64,000 bases of DNA, taken from positions 186,001 to 250,000 of the forward strand of contig JACQYI010000071.1 of NCBI GenBank assembly GCA_016208305.1, written 5' to 3'. This stretch comes from Oscillatoriophycideae cyanobacterium NC_groundwater_1537_Pr4_S-0.65um_50_18 (GTDB lineage Bacteria > Cyanobacteriota > Cyanobacteriia > Elainellales > Elainellaceae). Of the stretch, positions 57,424 to 64,000 are shown one piece after another. The translations under genes were made by a program, and so were the position numbers. The notes beneath the pieces are model-generated. The model was not told where the DNA came from. It saw nothing but the letters and a program-made list of their open reading frames with translations, and did no database searches. The first letter of the stretch is position 1, and the number at the start of each line of letters is the position of its first letter.

Positions 57424-58947
57424 CTACCCGCGCGTATTGAAGGCGGCATAGGGTTCTAGGGTAGGCACTTCCCAATTGCCGTACCAACGGGCTAGATGGG
57501 GACGCAGGTCTTTGGCCAAAGCGTAATATTGCTCATGATTGGGAGAAGCTTCGAGCTGTTCGGCAACCGCTTGCCCGATCGCCTGGAGATCAAATCCTGT
57601 GGGTTGACCCTCCTGCAGAACCACTTTGCCATTCACCAGCACCGTATCAACATCGCCTGCGCGGGTGCGCATCAGCATCAAATGCAGCGGATTTGCCTCT
57701 GGAGAAACCCAAGGCCAAGTAATGCGATCGCACTTCACCAGCACCAGATCTGCTTTGTACCCTGGGGCAAGTTTGCCCAGGGTTGGCTGCATCAATAGCT
57801 TGGCGCTGCCCTGAGTCGCCACCTGCAAAATATCGGTAAAGGTGGGTGCGGGTAGATTGAGCTGAGGCGTGCGATGCAGCCTTGCCGCCAAGCGCATTTC
57901 AGCAAACATATCCTCGTCGTCGCCAATGGTGGTTCCATCCATGCCCAAGCCCACGGTCACGCCAGCCTGAAGCATCTGATTTAGGGGGGCAACGCCAGCA
58001 CGAAGCCGCAGATTGGAGCTAGGGTTATGGCTGACCGAAGCTCCAGTTTCCGCCAAGATTTGAATATCCTCTTCGCTGAGCCACACCCCATGCGCGATCG
58101 AGAAGCGAGGACTAAGCACTCCCAAATCATGCAGATGCGCCACAACAGACTTGCCGTAGCAGCGTGGGCCAGCTAGCTTTTCGTAGAACGACTCTACGGC
58201 ATGGGTCTGAACTCCAGTATTGAGGCGTTCTGCGGTTTCGGCAATTTTGACTAGCAGCTTGTCAGTCACCCACTGCGGCCCTGGAGGGCCAAACCAGACT
58301 GAAATGTGAGGATGCGACTGATAGCTGATGACCAAGTCGCTGATGACTTCTAGATAATCTTCGGGCGACAGCGTTTGCTCTAGCAGGGTTAGCGCCTGAA
58401 CCTGCTGCCGTAGGGGGGCAGGCAAGCTAGATAGAAAGGCTTCATCCTCTCCATCTCCGTGAACTAAAAAGCTGCTGTAGTTGGCTCCTGGAGTCAGAGC
58501 GACCCGCATTCCTGCCTGCTCATAAGCCTGAAGCCGACCTTTGAGTTCTGCCTGACCCGCTTCAGGTGTGCCGGAAATTGTACAGACATCGAGCACTGTC
58601 GTCACCCCGCTCTGCAACAAGGCTGCTGCACTCAGTAAGGTCTTGAGGGTGGGATCTTGCGATCGCAACGCAATGTTGGAGAACAGCCAGAGTTCTAGAA
58701 AATCGTCATCTATCCCCTGTAGCGAGTTGGGGACTCCATTGCTGTGGTGATGGGCATTAATCAGCCCTGGAAAGACCGCGAACTGGCTGGAACCGTGAAC
58801 TTCTGCCTGGGGATATTTGGCTTTTAAGCTGTCCCAGTTTCCTACTTCAAGAATAGTGTCATCCTGAATGGCGATCGCGCCATTCTCTATGGTGTCGTCT
58901 CCTGTAAAAATCCAGCGACCCTGAACCAGTTGAACATTGTTCATCAT
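57424..58947 (-). CDS. ATZ/TRZ-type amidohydrolase, nucleobase deaminase-like
   Basis: 507 residues. FPGLINAHHHSNG is the first metal-binding histidine pair, HAVESFYEKL the third His, HGVWLSEEDIQILAETGASVSHNPSSN the fourth and a substrate segment, and GLGMDGTTIGDDEDMFAEMRLA contains the metal-binding Asp. This arrangement is the amidohydrolase subtype that deaminates or dechlorinates guanine, cytosine, hydroxydechloroatrazine and related rings. The VHLMLMRTRAGDVDTVLVNGKVV end belongs to the same family. Substrate is not settled, but position between codB-like and codA-like genes favours a nucleobase or its analogue. It converges with the permease gene. Confidence 0.88.
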   Translation of the reverse strand: MMNNVQLVQGRWIFTGDDTIENGAIAIQDDTILEVGNWDSLKAKYPQAEVHGSSQFAVFPGLINAHHHSNGVPNSLQGIDDDFLELWLFSNIALRSQDPTLKTLLSAAALLQSGVTTVLDVCTISGTPEAGQAELKGRLQAYEQAGMRVALTPGANYSSFLVHGDGEDEAFLSSLPAPLRQQVQALTLLEQTLSPEDYLEVISDLVISYQSHPHISVWFGPPGPQWVTDKLLVKIAETAERLNTGVQTHAVESFYEKLAGPRCYGKSVVAHLHDLGVLSPRFSIAHGVWLSEEDIQILAETGASVSHNPSSNLRLRAGVAPLNQMLQAGVTVGLGMDGTTIGDDEDMFAEMRLAARLHRTPQLNLPAPTFTDILQVATQGSAKLLMQPTLGKLAPGYKADLVLVKCDRITWPWVSPEANPLHLMLMRTRAGDVDTVLVNGKVVLQEGQPTGFDLQAIGQAVAEQLEASPNHEQYYALAKDLRPHLARWYGNWEVPTLEPYAAFNTRG

Positions 58948-59131
58948 CGTTATATCCGTAGCTGTGCAAGTTTTGGGAGGAAACTTTGTTTTAGTATGAA
59001 CTCATGTCATGGTTTTGCATAGTAGCGGTTAAAACAAACGACGGAGAAGGGGCGATCGCTCTAGGCGTTGATGGTACCGCCCCCCAGCACCTTGACCTGT
59101 TTGATCTCCTTGGCCTGTTCAATCTTAGGAT

Positions 59132-59202
59132 CGCAGACAAAATAAAACCGAATAGGTTTTTGGAAGTGCCGCGCGGCACTTCCAAAAACTAGATCCTAAG
59201 AT
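59132..59202. terminator. Perfect 34-base palindrome nested in an outer 11-bp repeat
   Basis: GTTTTTGGAAGTGCCGC followed directly by its complement (59156-59189) makes the inner palindrome. ATCTTAGGATC (59132-59142) and GATCCTAAGAT (59192-59202) form the outer arms. The outer right arm contains the stop codon of the LRR-kinase gene (59196-59198). It would end that minus-strand transcript. The neighbouring short plus-strand frame (59004-59192) is not supported. Confidence 0.75.
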
Positions 59203-60593
59203 GACGCGGCAAGAGGGTAGCGCAAACTTCTCACCCCAACTTCATCTCTAGAATCGGCCATGCTCCGAGCCGTTTTAGCCAAGAGTTCACAGATTTTGCC
59301 AAACAGCGGTCGCATTGCGGGAATGGGGTGCATACAGTCTTGCTGCAAGCTTCGCAGCATGGCGATCGCCTCTTCTTGAGCCAGAAAATCTTCCGGCTTG
59401 CATCGATCGACAAGATCTTCTAACAGGCAGCCAAAAGCTCTGGCTTCTAACTGTTCCAGCGCCTGACTCGTGAAGGCATCCCGGCGATCGTAAAAAGAAG
59501 CAGCCCCAAAGTCTCCTAGAAAACTGTGTCCTGTTTCATTAACCAAAATATTGTGGGCGTAGAGATCGCTATGCATGATGCCTCGGCTATGCAGGTGTGC
59601 AGCGGCGGCAGCAATGCCCTGTGCGATGCGTAAGATCACGGCCAAAGAGAAGTTTGTTTCTGGGCTGTAGGTATCTCGGGTACAAGAATCAAAATCGGGC
59701 GGGTTCCCCAGGGTTCGATAGTCTGAAGAAATAAAGGGCAGCACCAGCCCTGCCTTGTGCTCAGGGCCAGGGTGTAGTTTTCCTAGCACTCCCACGATAT
59801 TTTCATGCGCTCCTGCCGCTATACAGGCTTGCATTTCATCTAAGGGCGACCCGTCACTCGTGATCTCCCCTTTAAATATTTTGACGGCAACTTCTTGGGG
59901 CGCACTCTGGTTTGCAGACCAGATGCCCTGAGAGATGATGCCAGATGCCCCTTGGCCTAACGTATTTCCCAGCGTTATATCCGCCCAGTCGATGTGAGGA
60001 AGCGATCGCTCAGGATAGGGAATTGCCTGACAAAAGGGGTTGCCAGAATAGGCCAGCCAAGATAGGCGAGGCAGCGTGAGTAACCATTCAGGCAGTTCCG
60101 TCAGCCGATTTGCCGCTAGCCGAATCAGCTCTAGATTGCGGCATAAAGCCAACTCATCGGGGAGCGAGGTTAGCTGATTTCCGGCCAACATCAGCTTTTG
60201 TAAGTTCTTTAAGTTGCCGATCGAGGCAGGGAGCTGCTCAAGCCGATTATTTGTGAGAATGAGCCAACGAACGGTCGGCGGTAGCGCGTTCTCTGCAAAC
60301 TTTTTAATCGGGTTTGATTTAAAGCCCACCATTGAAAGATTGGGACATTGTGAGAGAATTTCTGGAACTTCCTCAAAGGCGTTGTTGTTAAAAAAAACGA
60401 TTCTAAGCTTTTTGAGCTGAGCAAATGCTTGGGGCAAAGAGGTGAGATGGTTATCTGATAGATCCAAGATTTCTAAAGAATCTGCTAAGTCAAGTATCTC
60501 TGTTGGAAATTGAGTAAATCCTTCGTGAAGATTGAGTCTTTTAGCGCCTGTTAATTGACCTGAACGAAGCAGTTCGATTGTTTCCATATGCAT
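59196..60593 (-). CDS. Leucine-rich-repeat protein kinase
   Basis: 465 residues. Residues about 15-205 hold seven or eight LRRs (LEILDLSDNHLTSLPQAFAQL, LRWLILTNNRLEQLPASIGN-like). Residues about 210-450 are a protein kinase domain: GQGASGIISQGIW glycine loop, AVKIFKG with the catalytic Lys, HSDLYAHNILVN with Asp and Asn of the loop, LGDFGAAS the DFG motif. The HRD Arg is Ser (HSD), so it is a non-RD kinase. This LRR-kinase pairing is known from cyanobacteria and resembles ROCO-free relatives. It is cytosolic with no membrane segment. The start MHMETIELLRSG is likely, with no strong ribosome binding site. Confidence 0.88.
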   Translation of the reverse strand: MHMETIELLRSGQLTGAKRLNLHEGFTQFPTEILDLADSLEILDLSDNHLTSLPQAFAQLKKLRIVFFNNNAFEEVPEILSQCPNLSMVGFKSNPIKKFAENALPPTVRWLILTNNRLEQLPASIGNLKNLQKLMLAGNQLTSLPDELALCRNLELIRLAANRLTELPEWLLTLPRLSWLAYSGNPFCQAIPYPERSLPHIDWADITLGNTLGQGASGIISQGIWSANQSAPQEVAVKIFKGEITSDGSPLDEMQACIAAGAHENIVGVLGKLHPGPEHKAGLVLPFISSDYRTLGNPPDFDSCTRDTYSPETNFSLAVILRIAQGIAAAAAHLHSRGIMHSDLYAHNILVNETGHSFLGDFGAASFYDRRDAFTSQALEQLEARAFGCLLEDLVDRCKPEDFLAQEEAIAMLRSLQQDCMHPIPAMRPLFGKICELLAKTARSMADSRDEVGVRSLRYPLAASS

Positions 60594-61006
60594 GCGTTAA
60601 ATGAAATGCAAAATCGAATGCAGCCTAACACAAACATTGGGCTAGTGAATGGCCGGTCTAATCTCTAAAATTCAGTGCCAGTACGCCATTCAGGCTTTAT
60701 TTAGAAACTTTAAGAACAGAATTGAGAGCCTTGTGTGAGGGCTTGACGCTGCACATCTCTAACGGTAGATAAAAACCTGGAATGGTGCGGCAGCAATTGC
60801 CTGTTTGCTAATGACGGGCTGATCTCATGCCTATAGATCCTAGACGAGTCATAGACAAGACTCAGTGGCAATAATCACCTTGATGCAGACATAGTGAACG
60901 ATAAAAAAGGTACCCCTTCTGGGAATGCGATCGCACGCTTAGCTGTTTAATAATTGAGTCAGCATCGACAATCACGCAATACCTTAACCATCAGAGGAAT
61001 ATCTCC
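60594..61006. other. Non-coding stretch between kinase and holin-like genes
   Basis: 413 bases without a gene. The 3' end holds the ribosome binding site AGAGGA (about 60992-60997) of the next gene. The 5' half is the divergent promoter region for the LRR kinase. I see no repeats or hairpins. Confidence 0.5.
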
Positions 61007-61270
61007 ATGTCTAATCCATCAGCTTCATCTCATGTTTCAAGCTCTGAACCCAGCCTGTCTCAATCTGTAAGCAAAAATTGGAAAACTACAGCGATCGGCA
61101 TTGCCCTTGCCCTCAGCGGCTTTGTGGCCTTTTCACCTGAAGCGTTTGGGGGAAATGATGCCTTTATCGTCAAACTCTGTAAGTTTATCAATGTCGGCGG
61201 ATTGGCTGCTTTGGGTGTTACAGCTAAAGACTTTGATGTGACGGGCGGCAGCAAAGACATGATGAGCTGA
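61007..61270 (+). CDS. Small holin-like membrane protein (87 aa)
   Basis: The ATG has AGAGGA 9 bases upstream. A Ser-rich N-terminus (SNPSASSHVSSSEPSLSQS) precedes one membrane helix (TTAIGIALALSGFVAFSPEA) and a hydrophobic helix (FIVKLCKFINVGGLAALGVT), then a polar tail AKDFDVTGGSKDMMS. The NWKTTxxGxxxAL...GLGxxAKDFNVTG pattern is seen in small phage/prophage membrane proteins, often called holin-like. Function is inferred from that likeness. It stands alone, 63 bases before the ABC permease gene, and no lysozyme is near. Confidence 0.7.
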   Translation: MSNPSASSHVSSSEPSLSQSVSKNWKTTAIGIALALSGFVAFSPEAFGGNDAFIVKLCKFINVGGLAALGVTAKDFDVTGGSKDMMS

Positions 61271-61332
61271 ACTCACTGTCTTAGAAAAATTGCCCATCGG
61301 ATTTAGAGCGCCAAGACGTTAGGATAGACCTA

Positions 61333-62235
61333 ATGCTTGGCGCTCTTACCGTGAACCTGTTTAACCGCACCTCCACCCCTATTGCTGACTCCCCAGATCT
61401 CAGGAGCACCGATCGATCGCCTGCCCCCCATCCGCTGCTTTCAGCTGATGTTCTTGCCCCTGTGGCAGTTGGCCTTGCCGTCCTTATCTTCTGGGAAGTG
61501 GCGGTTCGAGTCACCCATACGCCGCCCTACCTGCTGCCTGGCCCCCTTTTGGTGGCTCAAACGCTAGTCTCCGACTGGAATACGCTATTTCCATCTCTGC
61601 TGATTACCCTGCAAATTACGATCGTCGCCTTCATGGCTGCCGTGGTTTCGGGTCTGTTGGTTGCCATTCTGTTTGCCCAAAGCAAATGGATCGAGCGTAG
61701 CCTGTTTCCCTATGCCGTCATCTTGCAAACCACGCCGATTGTGGCGATCGCCCCGCTGATTATTCTCTGGGTGCGGCGCGTCGTGCCAGACGAAAGCTCT
61801 ACCTTTGTCTCGCTGGTCATTTGCGCCTGGATTGTTGCCTTTTTTCCTATTCTTTCCAATACCACCTTGGGGCTAAATAGCGCTGACCATAACCTAGTCA
61901 ACCTGTTTCAGCTCTATAAAGCTTCGCCGTGGCAAACGCTGCGCTACCTGCGCCTCCCCAGTGCCATGCCCTACTTTTTGGGCGGGCTGCGCATTAGCGG
62001 GGGGTTGGCATTAATTGGGGCAGTCGTTGCAGAATTTGTGGCCGGAACGGGAGGAACGCGATCGGGCATTGCCTACCAAATCTTGATTTCCAGCTTTAAT
62101 TTGCAAATCCCGCGCATGTTTGCTGCTCTGATTATGACGACGGCTCTCGGAGTGTTTATTTTCCTACTTCTTACGCTTTTGTCTGATTTGGTGCTGCGCA
62201 ACTGGCATGAAAGTGCCGTTAGACGAGAGAATTAG
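61333..62235 (+). CDS. ABC transporter permease (SsuC/TauC/ThiX-like)
   Basis: 300 residues. Six membrane segments are visible (LAPVAVGLAVLIFWEVAV, LLITLQITIVAFMAAVVSG, YAVILQTTPIVAIAPLIILW, FVSLVICAWIVAFFPIL, GGLRISGGLALIGAVVAEFV, MTTALGVFIFLLLTLLSDLV). The cytoplasmic EAA loop reads ASPWQTLRYLRLPSAMPYFLGG. It is the permease type used for taurine, sulfonates, nitrate and pyrimidine precursors. No ATPase or binding-protein gene lies next to it, so the partners are elsewhere. The codA-like gene starts 32 bases downstream, so an operon is likely and a nucleobase or precursor is a fair guess at the substrate. Confidence 0.88.
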   Translation: MLGALTVNLFNRTSTPIADSPDLRSTDRSPAPHPLLSADVLAPVAVGLAVLIFWEVAVRVTHTPPYLLPGPLLVAQTLVSDWNTLFPSLLITLQITIVAFMAAVVSGLLVAILFAQSKWIERSLFPYAVILQTTPIVAIAPLIILWVRRVVPDESSTFVSLVICAWIVAFFPILSNTTLGLNSADHNLVNLFQLYKASPWQTLRYLRLPSAMPYFLGGLRISGGLALIGAVVAEFVAGTGGTRSGIAYQILISSFNLQIPRMFAALIMTTALGVFIFLLLTLLSDLVLRNWHESAVRREN

Positions 62236-62267
62236 AGCCAAATTTCCCACTCATCCATAACTGCCCC

Positions 62268-63656
62268 ATGCCGCATAGCATCCCTGCTTCTGTTCGCTGG
62301 ATCAAAAATGCCCATATTCCTGTGGCTTTGTTGAGCCAACCCGATGCCACGATCGCTGCTCAACAAACTTTTGAGGGGTTATCCTGCGTTGATATTGAAA
62401 TTCGAGAGGGGACGATCGCTCAGATTGTACCCGCCAATAGTTTGCCTGAGATGCTCGGAGAGACGATCGATCTACGCAAAGGCTTAGTGTTTCCCTGCTT
62501 TGTCGATATGCACACGCACTTGGATAAAGGGCATACCTGGGGACGATCGCCCAACCTAGAGGGCACGTTTGACAATGCCTTGACGACCGTACAGGACGAT
62601 CGCCAAAAAAACTGGCATCTGGAAGATGTCTATCGCCGTATGGAGTTTGGCCTAAAGTGCAGCTATGCTCACGGCACCCAGGCAATTCGCACCCATATTG
62701 ACGCTCTCGACGGACAGGCGGCGGTCAGTCTGGAAGCTGTGAAAAAACTGCAAGCTGAATGGCAGGGACGGCTAATCTTGCAGGCTGTTTCGCTGGTACC
62801 GCTCGATGTTTTTCTCACGCCAGAGGGCGAGAAGTTTGCCGATCAGTTTGCAGCAGCAGGCGGTGTCCTGGGTGGCCTGGTGCTGATGAACGAAAATCTT
62901 GATCAGCAGCTCGATCGCGTCTTTGCTTTAGCAAGCGAGCGGGGCTTAAATCTTGACTTCCACACCGATGAAAGTGGCGATCCCCAGGACATTACGCTGC
63001 GTCATGTGGCGGCAGCAGCGGTGCGTCATCAGTTTGCAGGCCAGGTGGTTTGTGGCCATTGCTGCAGCCTCTCGGTGCAGCCCCCTGATGAGGTGAGAAA
63101 AACGCTGGATTGGGTCAAACAGGCCGGAATCGGCATTGTAAGTTTGCCTATGTGCAATCTTTATCTGCAAGATCGCAACCAACAGTCCTCTCAATATTTC
63201 GCCCAAACTCGCTCTGGCTCTGCCGCACTTACGCCCGACGCAATGCCGACCCACACCCCGCGCTGGCGAGGGATTACCCTGCTGCATGAGCTGAAGCACA
63301 GCGGCATTCCGGTCGCGGTTGCCAGTGACAACTGCCGCGATCCCTTCTACGGATTTGGCGATCACGATATGCTGGAAGTCTTGACGCAATCGACCCGCAT
63401 TGCCCACTTTGATGCTCCCTATGGCGACTGGTGCCGCACGGTGACCGAGACTCCGGCAGAGCTGATGGGGCTGTCGGGTATTGGTCAAATTGGGGTGGGT
63501 TTACCTGCCGATTTGGTGTTGTTCAAAGCCCGTTACTACAGCGAGTTGCTGGCACGCTTCCAGAGCGATCGCACTGTTTTACGACAAGGAAAGGCGATCG
63601 ACCAGACGCTGCCTGACTACGCCGATCTAGATGACTTGGTGCAAAATCCTGGCTAG
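62268..63656 (+). CDS. codA: Cytosine deaminase-like amidohydrolase
   Basis: 462 residues. CFVDMHTHLDKGHTWGRSPN has the metal-binding His-x-His and the Asp-Lys-Gly-His typical of cytosine deaminase. IRTHIDALDG, DFHTDESGDPQ (His and Glu of the active site), VVCGHCCSL (His) and VAVASDNCRDPFYGFGDHDMLEVL (metal Asp) complete the CodA active site. TLPDYADLDDLV is the end. The enzyme should convert cytosine to uracil and ammonia. The start ATG at 62268 (MPHSIPASVRWIKNAHIPVALL) is in a good position. Clear operon with the permease gene. Confidence 0.9.
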   Translation: MPHSIPASVRWIKNAHIPVALLSQPDATIAAQQTFEGLSCVDIEIREGTIAQIVPANSLPEMLGETIDLRKGLVFPCFVDMHTHLDKGHTWGRSPNLEGTFDNALTTVQDDRQKNWHLEDVYRRMEFGLKCSYAHGTQAIRTHIDALDGQAAVSLEAVKKLQAEWQGRLILQAVSLVPLDVFLTPEGEKFADQFAAAGGVLGGLVLMNENLDQQLDRVFALASERGLNLDFHTDESGDPQDITLRHVAAAAVRHQFAGQVVCGHCCSLSVQPPDEVRKTLDWVKQAGIGIVSLPMCNLYLQDRNQQSSQYFAQTRSGSAALTPDAMPTHTPRWRGITLLHELKHSGIPVAVASDNCRDPFYGFGDHDMLEVLTQSTRIAHFDAPYGDWCRTVTETPAELMGLSGIGQIGVGLPADLVLFKARYYSELLARFQSDRTVLRQGKAIDQTLPDYADLDDLVQNPG

Positions 63657-63660
63657 AAGA

Positions 63661-63692
63661 AAAGCGGGGTTGCCCAAGGGCAACCCCGCTTT
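63661..63692. terminator. 15-bp perfect terminator hairpin after codA-like gene
   Basis: AAAGCGGGGTTGCCC and GGGCAACCCCGCTTT with a two-base centre (or CCAAGG loop). It begins four bases after the stop codon, with a T-containing 3' side. Strong and simple. Confidence 0.85.
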
Positions 63693-63731
63693 GGATTAAA
63701 TTTATCACTACCGTCACAAGTGCTAGAGAAG

Positions 63732-63768
63732 AAATTTTGTGGGCGTGCTCTGCGCGTCCACAAAATTT
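63732..63768. terminator. 14-bp hairpin, GCTCTGCGC tip
   Basis: AAATTTTGTGGGCG pairs with CGTCCACAAAATTT with one wobble around TGCTCTGCG. It ends 72 bases beyond the stop of the minus-strand gene at the right edge, and could act for either strand. Another copy of the GCGC-tipped family. Confidence 0.7.
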
Positions 63769-63840
63769 TAAGAGTCATGGCTACGGCTATAGCTGAATCT
63801 CCTGATTGTATTCAGACCGTTCTAGCTTACGGTAACGCGC

Positions 63841-64000
63841 CTATGCCATAACTAGGTCGCTTGCATCGATCGCCAGTCCGGGAGAGAGCTGAGCAATTTT
63901 AATCTGCTGCCCTTTGCCTTTGCCATTCGCGTCATAAGACAAGACTCCAGTGGACTTGTTAAAGATAAAGTAGTCGTTGTTATCGGCTGCTTTCTGCCCA
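63841..64000 (-). CDS. C-terminal part of an RTX/serralysin-type secreted protein (partial)
   Basis: The frame opens before the window edge and stops at 63841. The 52 visible residues contain DNNDYFIFNKSTGVLSYDANG and KGKGQQIKIAQL then LSPGLAIDASDLVMA. DxFxFxxxTGxLxYDxxGxGxG is the C-terminal region of hemolysin-type calcium-binding (RTX) proteins, secreted by a type I system. The uncleaved C-terminal signal and the YD(A/x)NGxGxG turn agree. The bulk of the gene lies to the right. Confidence 0.72.
   Translation of the reverse strand, partial: GQKAADNNDYFIFNKSTGVLSYDANGKGKGQQIKIAQLSPGLAIDASDLVMA

Noticed and set aside
59004-59192. 62-codon plus-strand frame
   Set aside because: It ends within the palindrome at 59156-59189; its last residues simply encode the palindrome.
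1-64000. Frequent GCGATCGC palindromes as local regulatory sites
   Set aside because: This is the HIP1 repeat, genome-wide in many cyanobacteria and found inside coding sequence throughout this window; it marks taxonomy, not local control.
1-64000. tRNA, rRNA, tmRNA and known riboswitches
   Set aside because: I scanned the gene-free stretches for cloverleaf ends, GGTTCGA-type loops and known conserved cores and saw none I could support; a covariance-model search (Infernal against Rfam, tRNAscan-SE) would settle it, and a hit above threshold would overturn this.

Overview
The window is chromosomal DNA of a cyanobacterium, most likely a filamentous one of the Leptolyngbya/Oculatella type. The evidence is the very dense HIP1 octamer (GCGATCGC), ndhO for the cyanobacterial NDH-1 complex, a DUF4079 membrane protein, DUF4912 domains, a CheB-CheR-kinase hybrid and several small proteins of cyanobacterial type. 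The genus is an inference. I found no rRNA, tRNA or CRISPR array.

Layout. (1) Positions 1-8437, minus strand: the promoter-proximal part of a contractile injection system locus (eCIS; thylakoid-anchored versions are known in cyanobacteria). Reading downstream it encodes sheath, tube, a T4 gp26-like baseplate factor with two CxxC pairs, a Gln/Ser/Pro-rich linker protein, a DUF4255 cap protein, an AAA+ ATPase, a small locus-specific protein, and a DUF4157 protein cut by the window edge. Most of these genes overlap or nearly abut, as in one operon. Spike, baseplate wedge and tape measure are not in the window and should lie to the left. (2) 9-17 kb: a ribosome-assembly GTPase, small hypothetical genes, a decayed IS200/IS605 tnpB, a basic histone-H1-like protein, a vMAP-type AAA ATPase, a MITE-like element and a DUF4079 membrane protein. 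(3) 17.7-21.9 kb: a 1397-residue protein joining a PstS-like domain, one membrane helix, three DUF4912 domains and about 300 residues of Met/Gly/Ser repeats. (4) 22-26 kb: larE, aroQ, a 46-residue protein, mdh, ndhO and a repeat-helical membrane protein. (5) 26.6-33.6 kb: a SagB-type double nitroreductase followed 38 bases later by a caspase/pseudo-caspase/nSTAND/14xWD40 protein. (6) 33.7-51.1 kb: mostly housekeeping genes (aminotransferase, L,D-transpeptidase, Hsp70-like, Tat-exported ferritin-like protein, SDR, Nudix, YgjP-like protease, GAF-GGDEF, phosphoglucomutase, rdgB, surE, retropepsin-like lipoprotein) and two further tiny genes. (7) 51.5-63.7 kb: a CheB-CheR-PAS-kinase-receiver hybrid and a nucleobase uptake and deamination neighbourhood (codB-like permease, ATZ/TRZ hydrolase, ABC permease, codA-like deaminase), interrupted by an LRR-protein kinase and a holin-like small protein. 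The right edge cuts an RTX-type protein.

Between the genes lies a family of long, near-perfect palindromes with a GCGC-rich tip, at least ten copies, mostly just 3' of genes. Pairs of copies show compensatory base changes, so the folded form appears to be conserved.

The most interesting parts are the injection-system locus with its DUF4157/glycine-zipper candidate effector, the double-caspase STAND protein next to SagB, the DUF4912 repeat protein, and the palindrome family.
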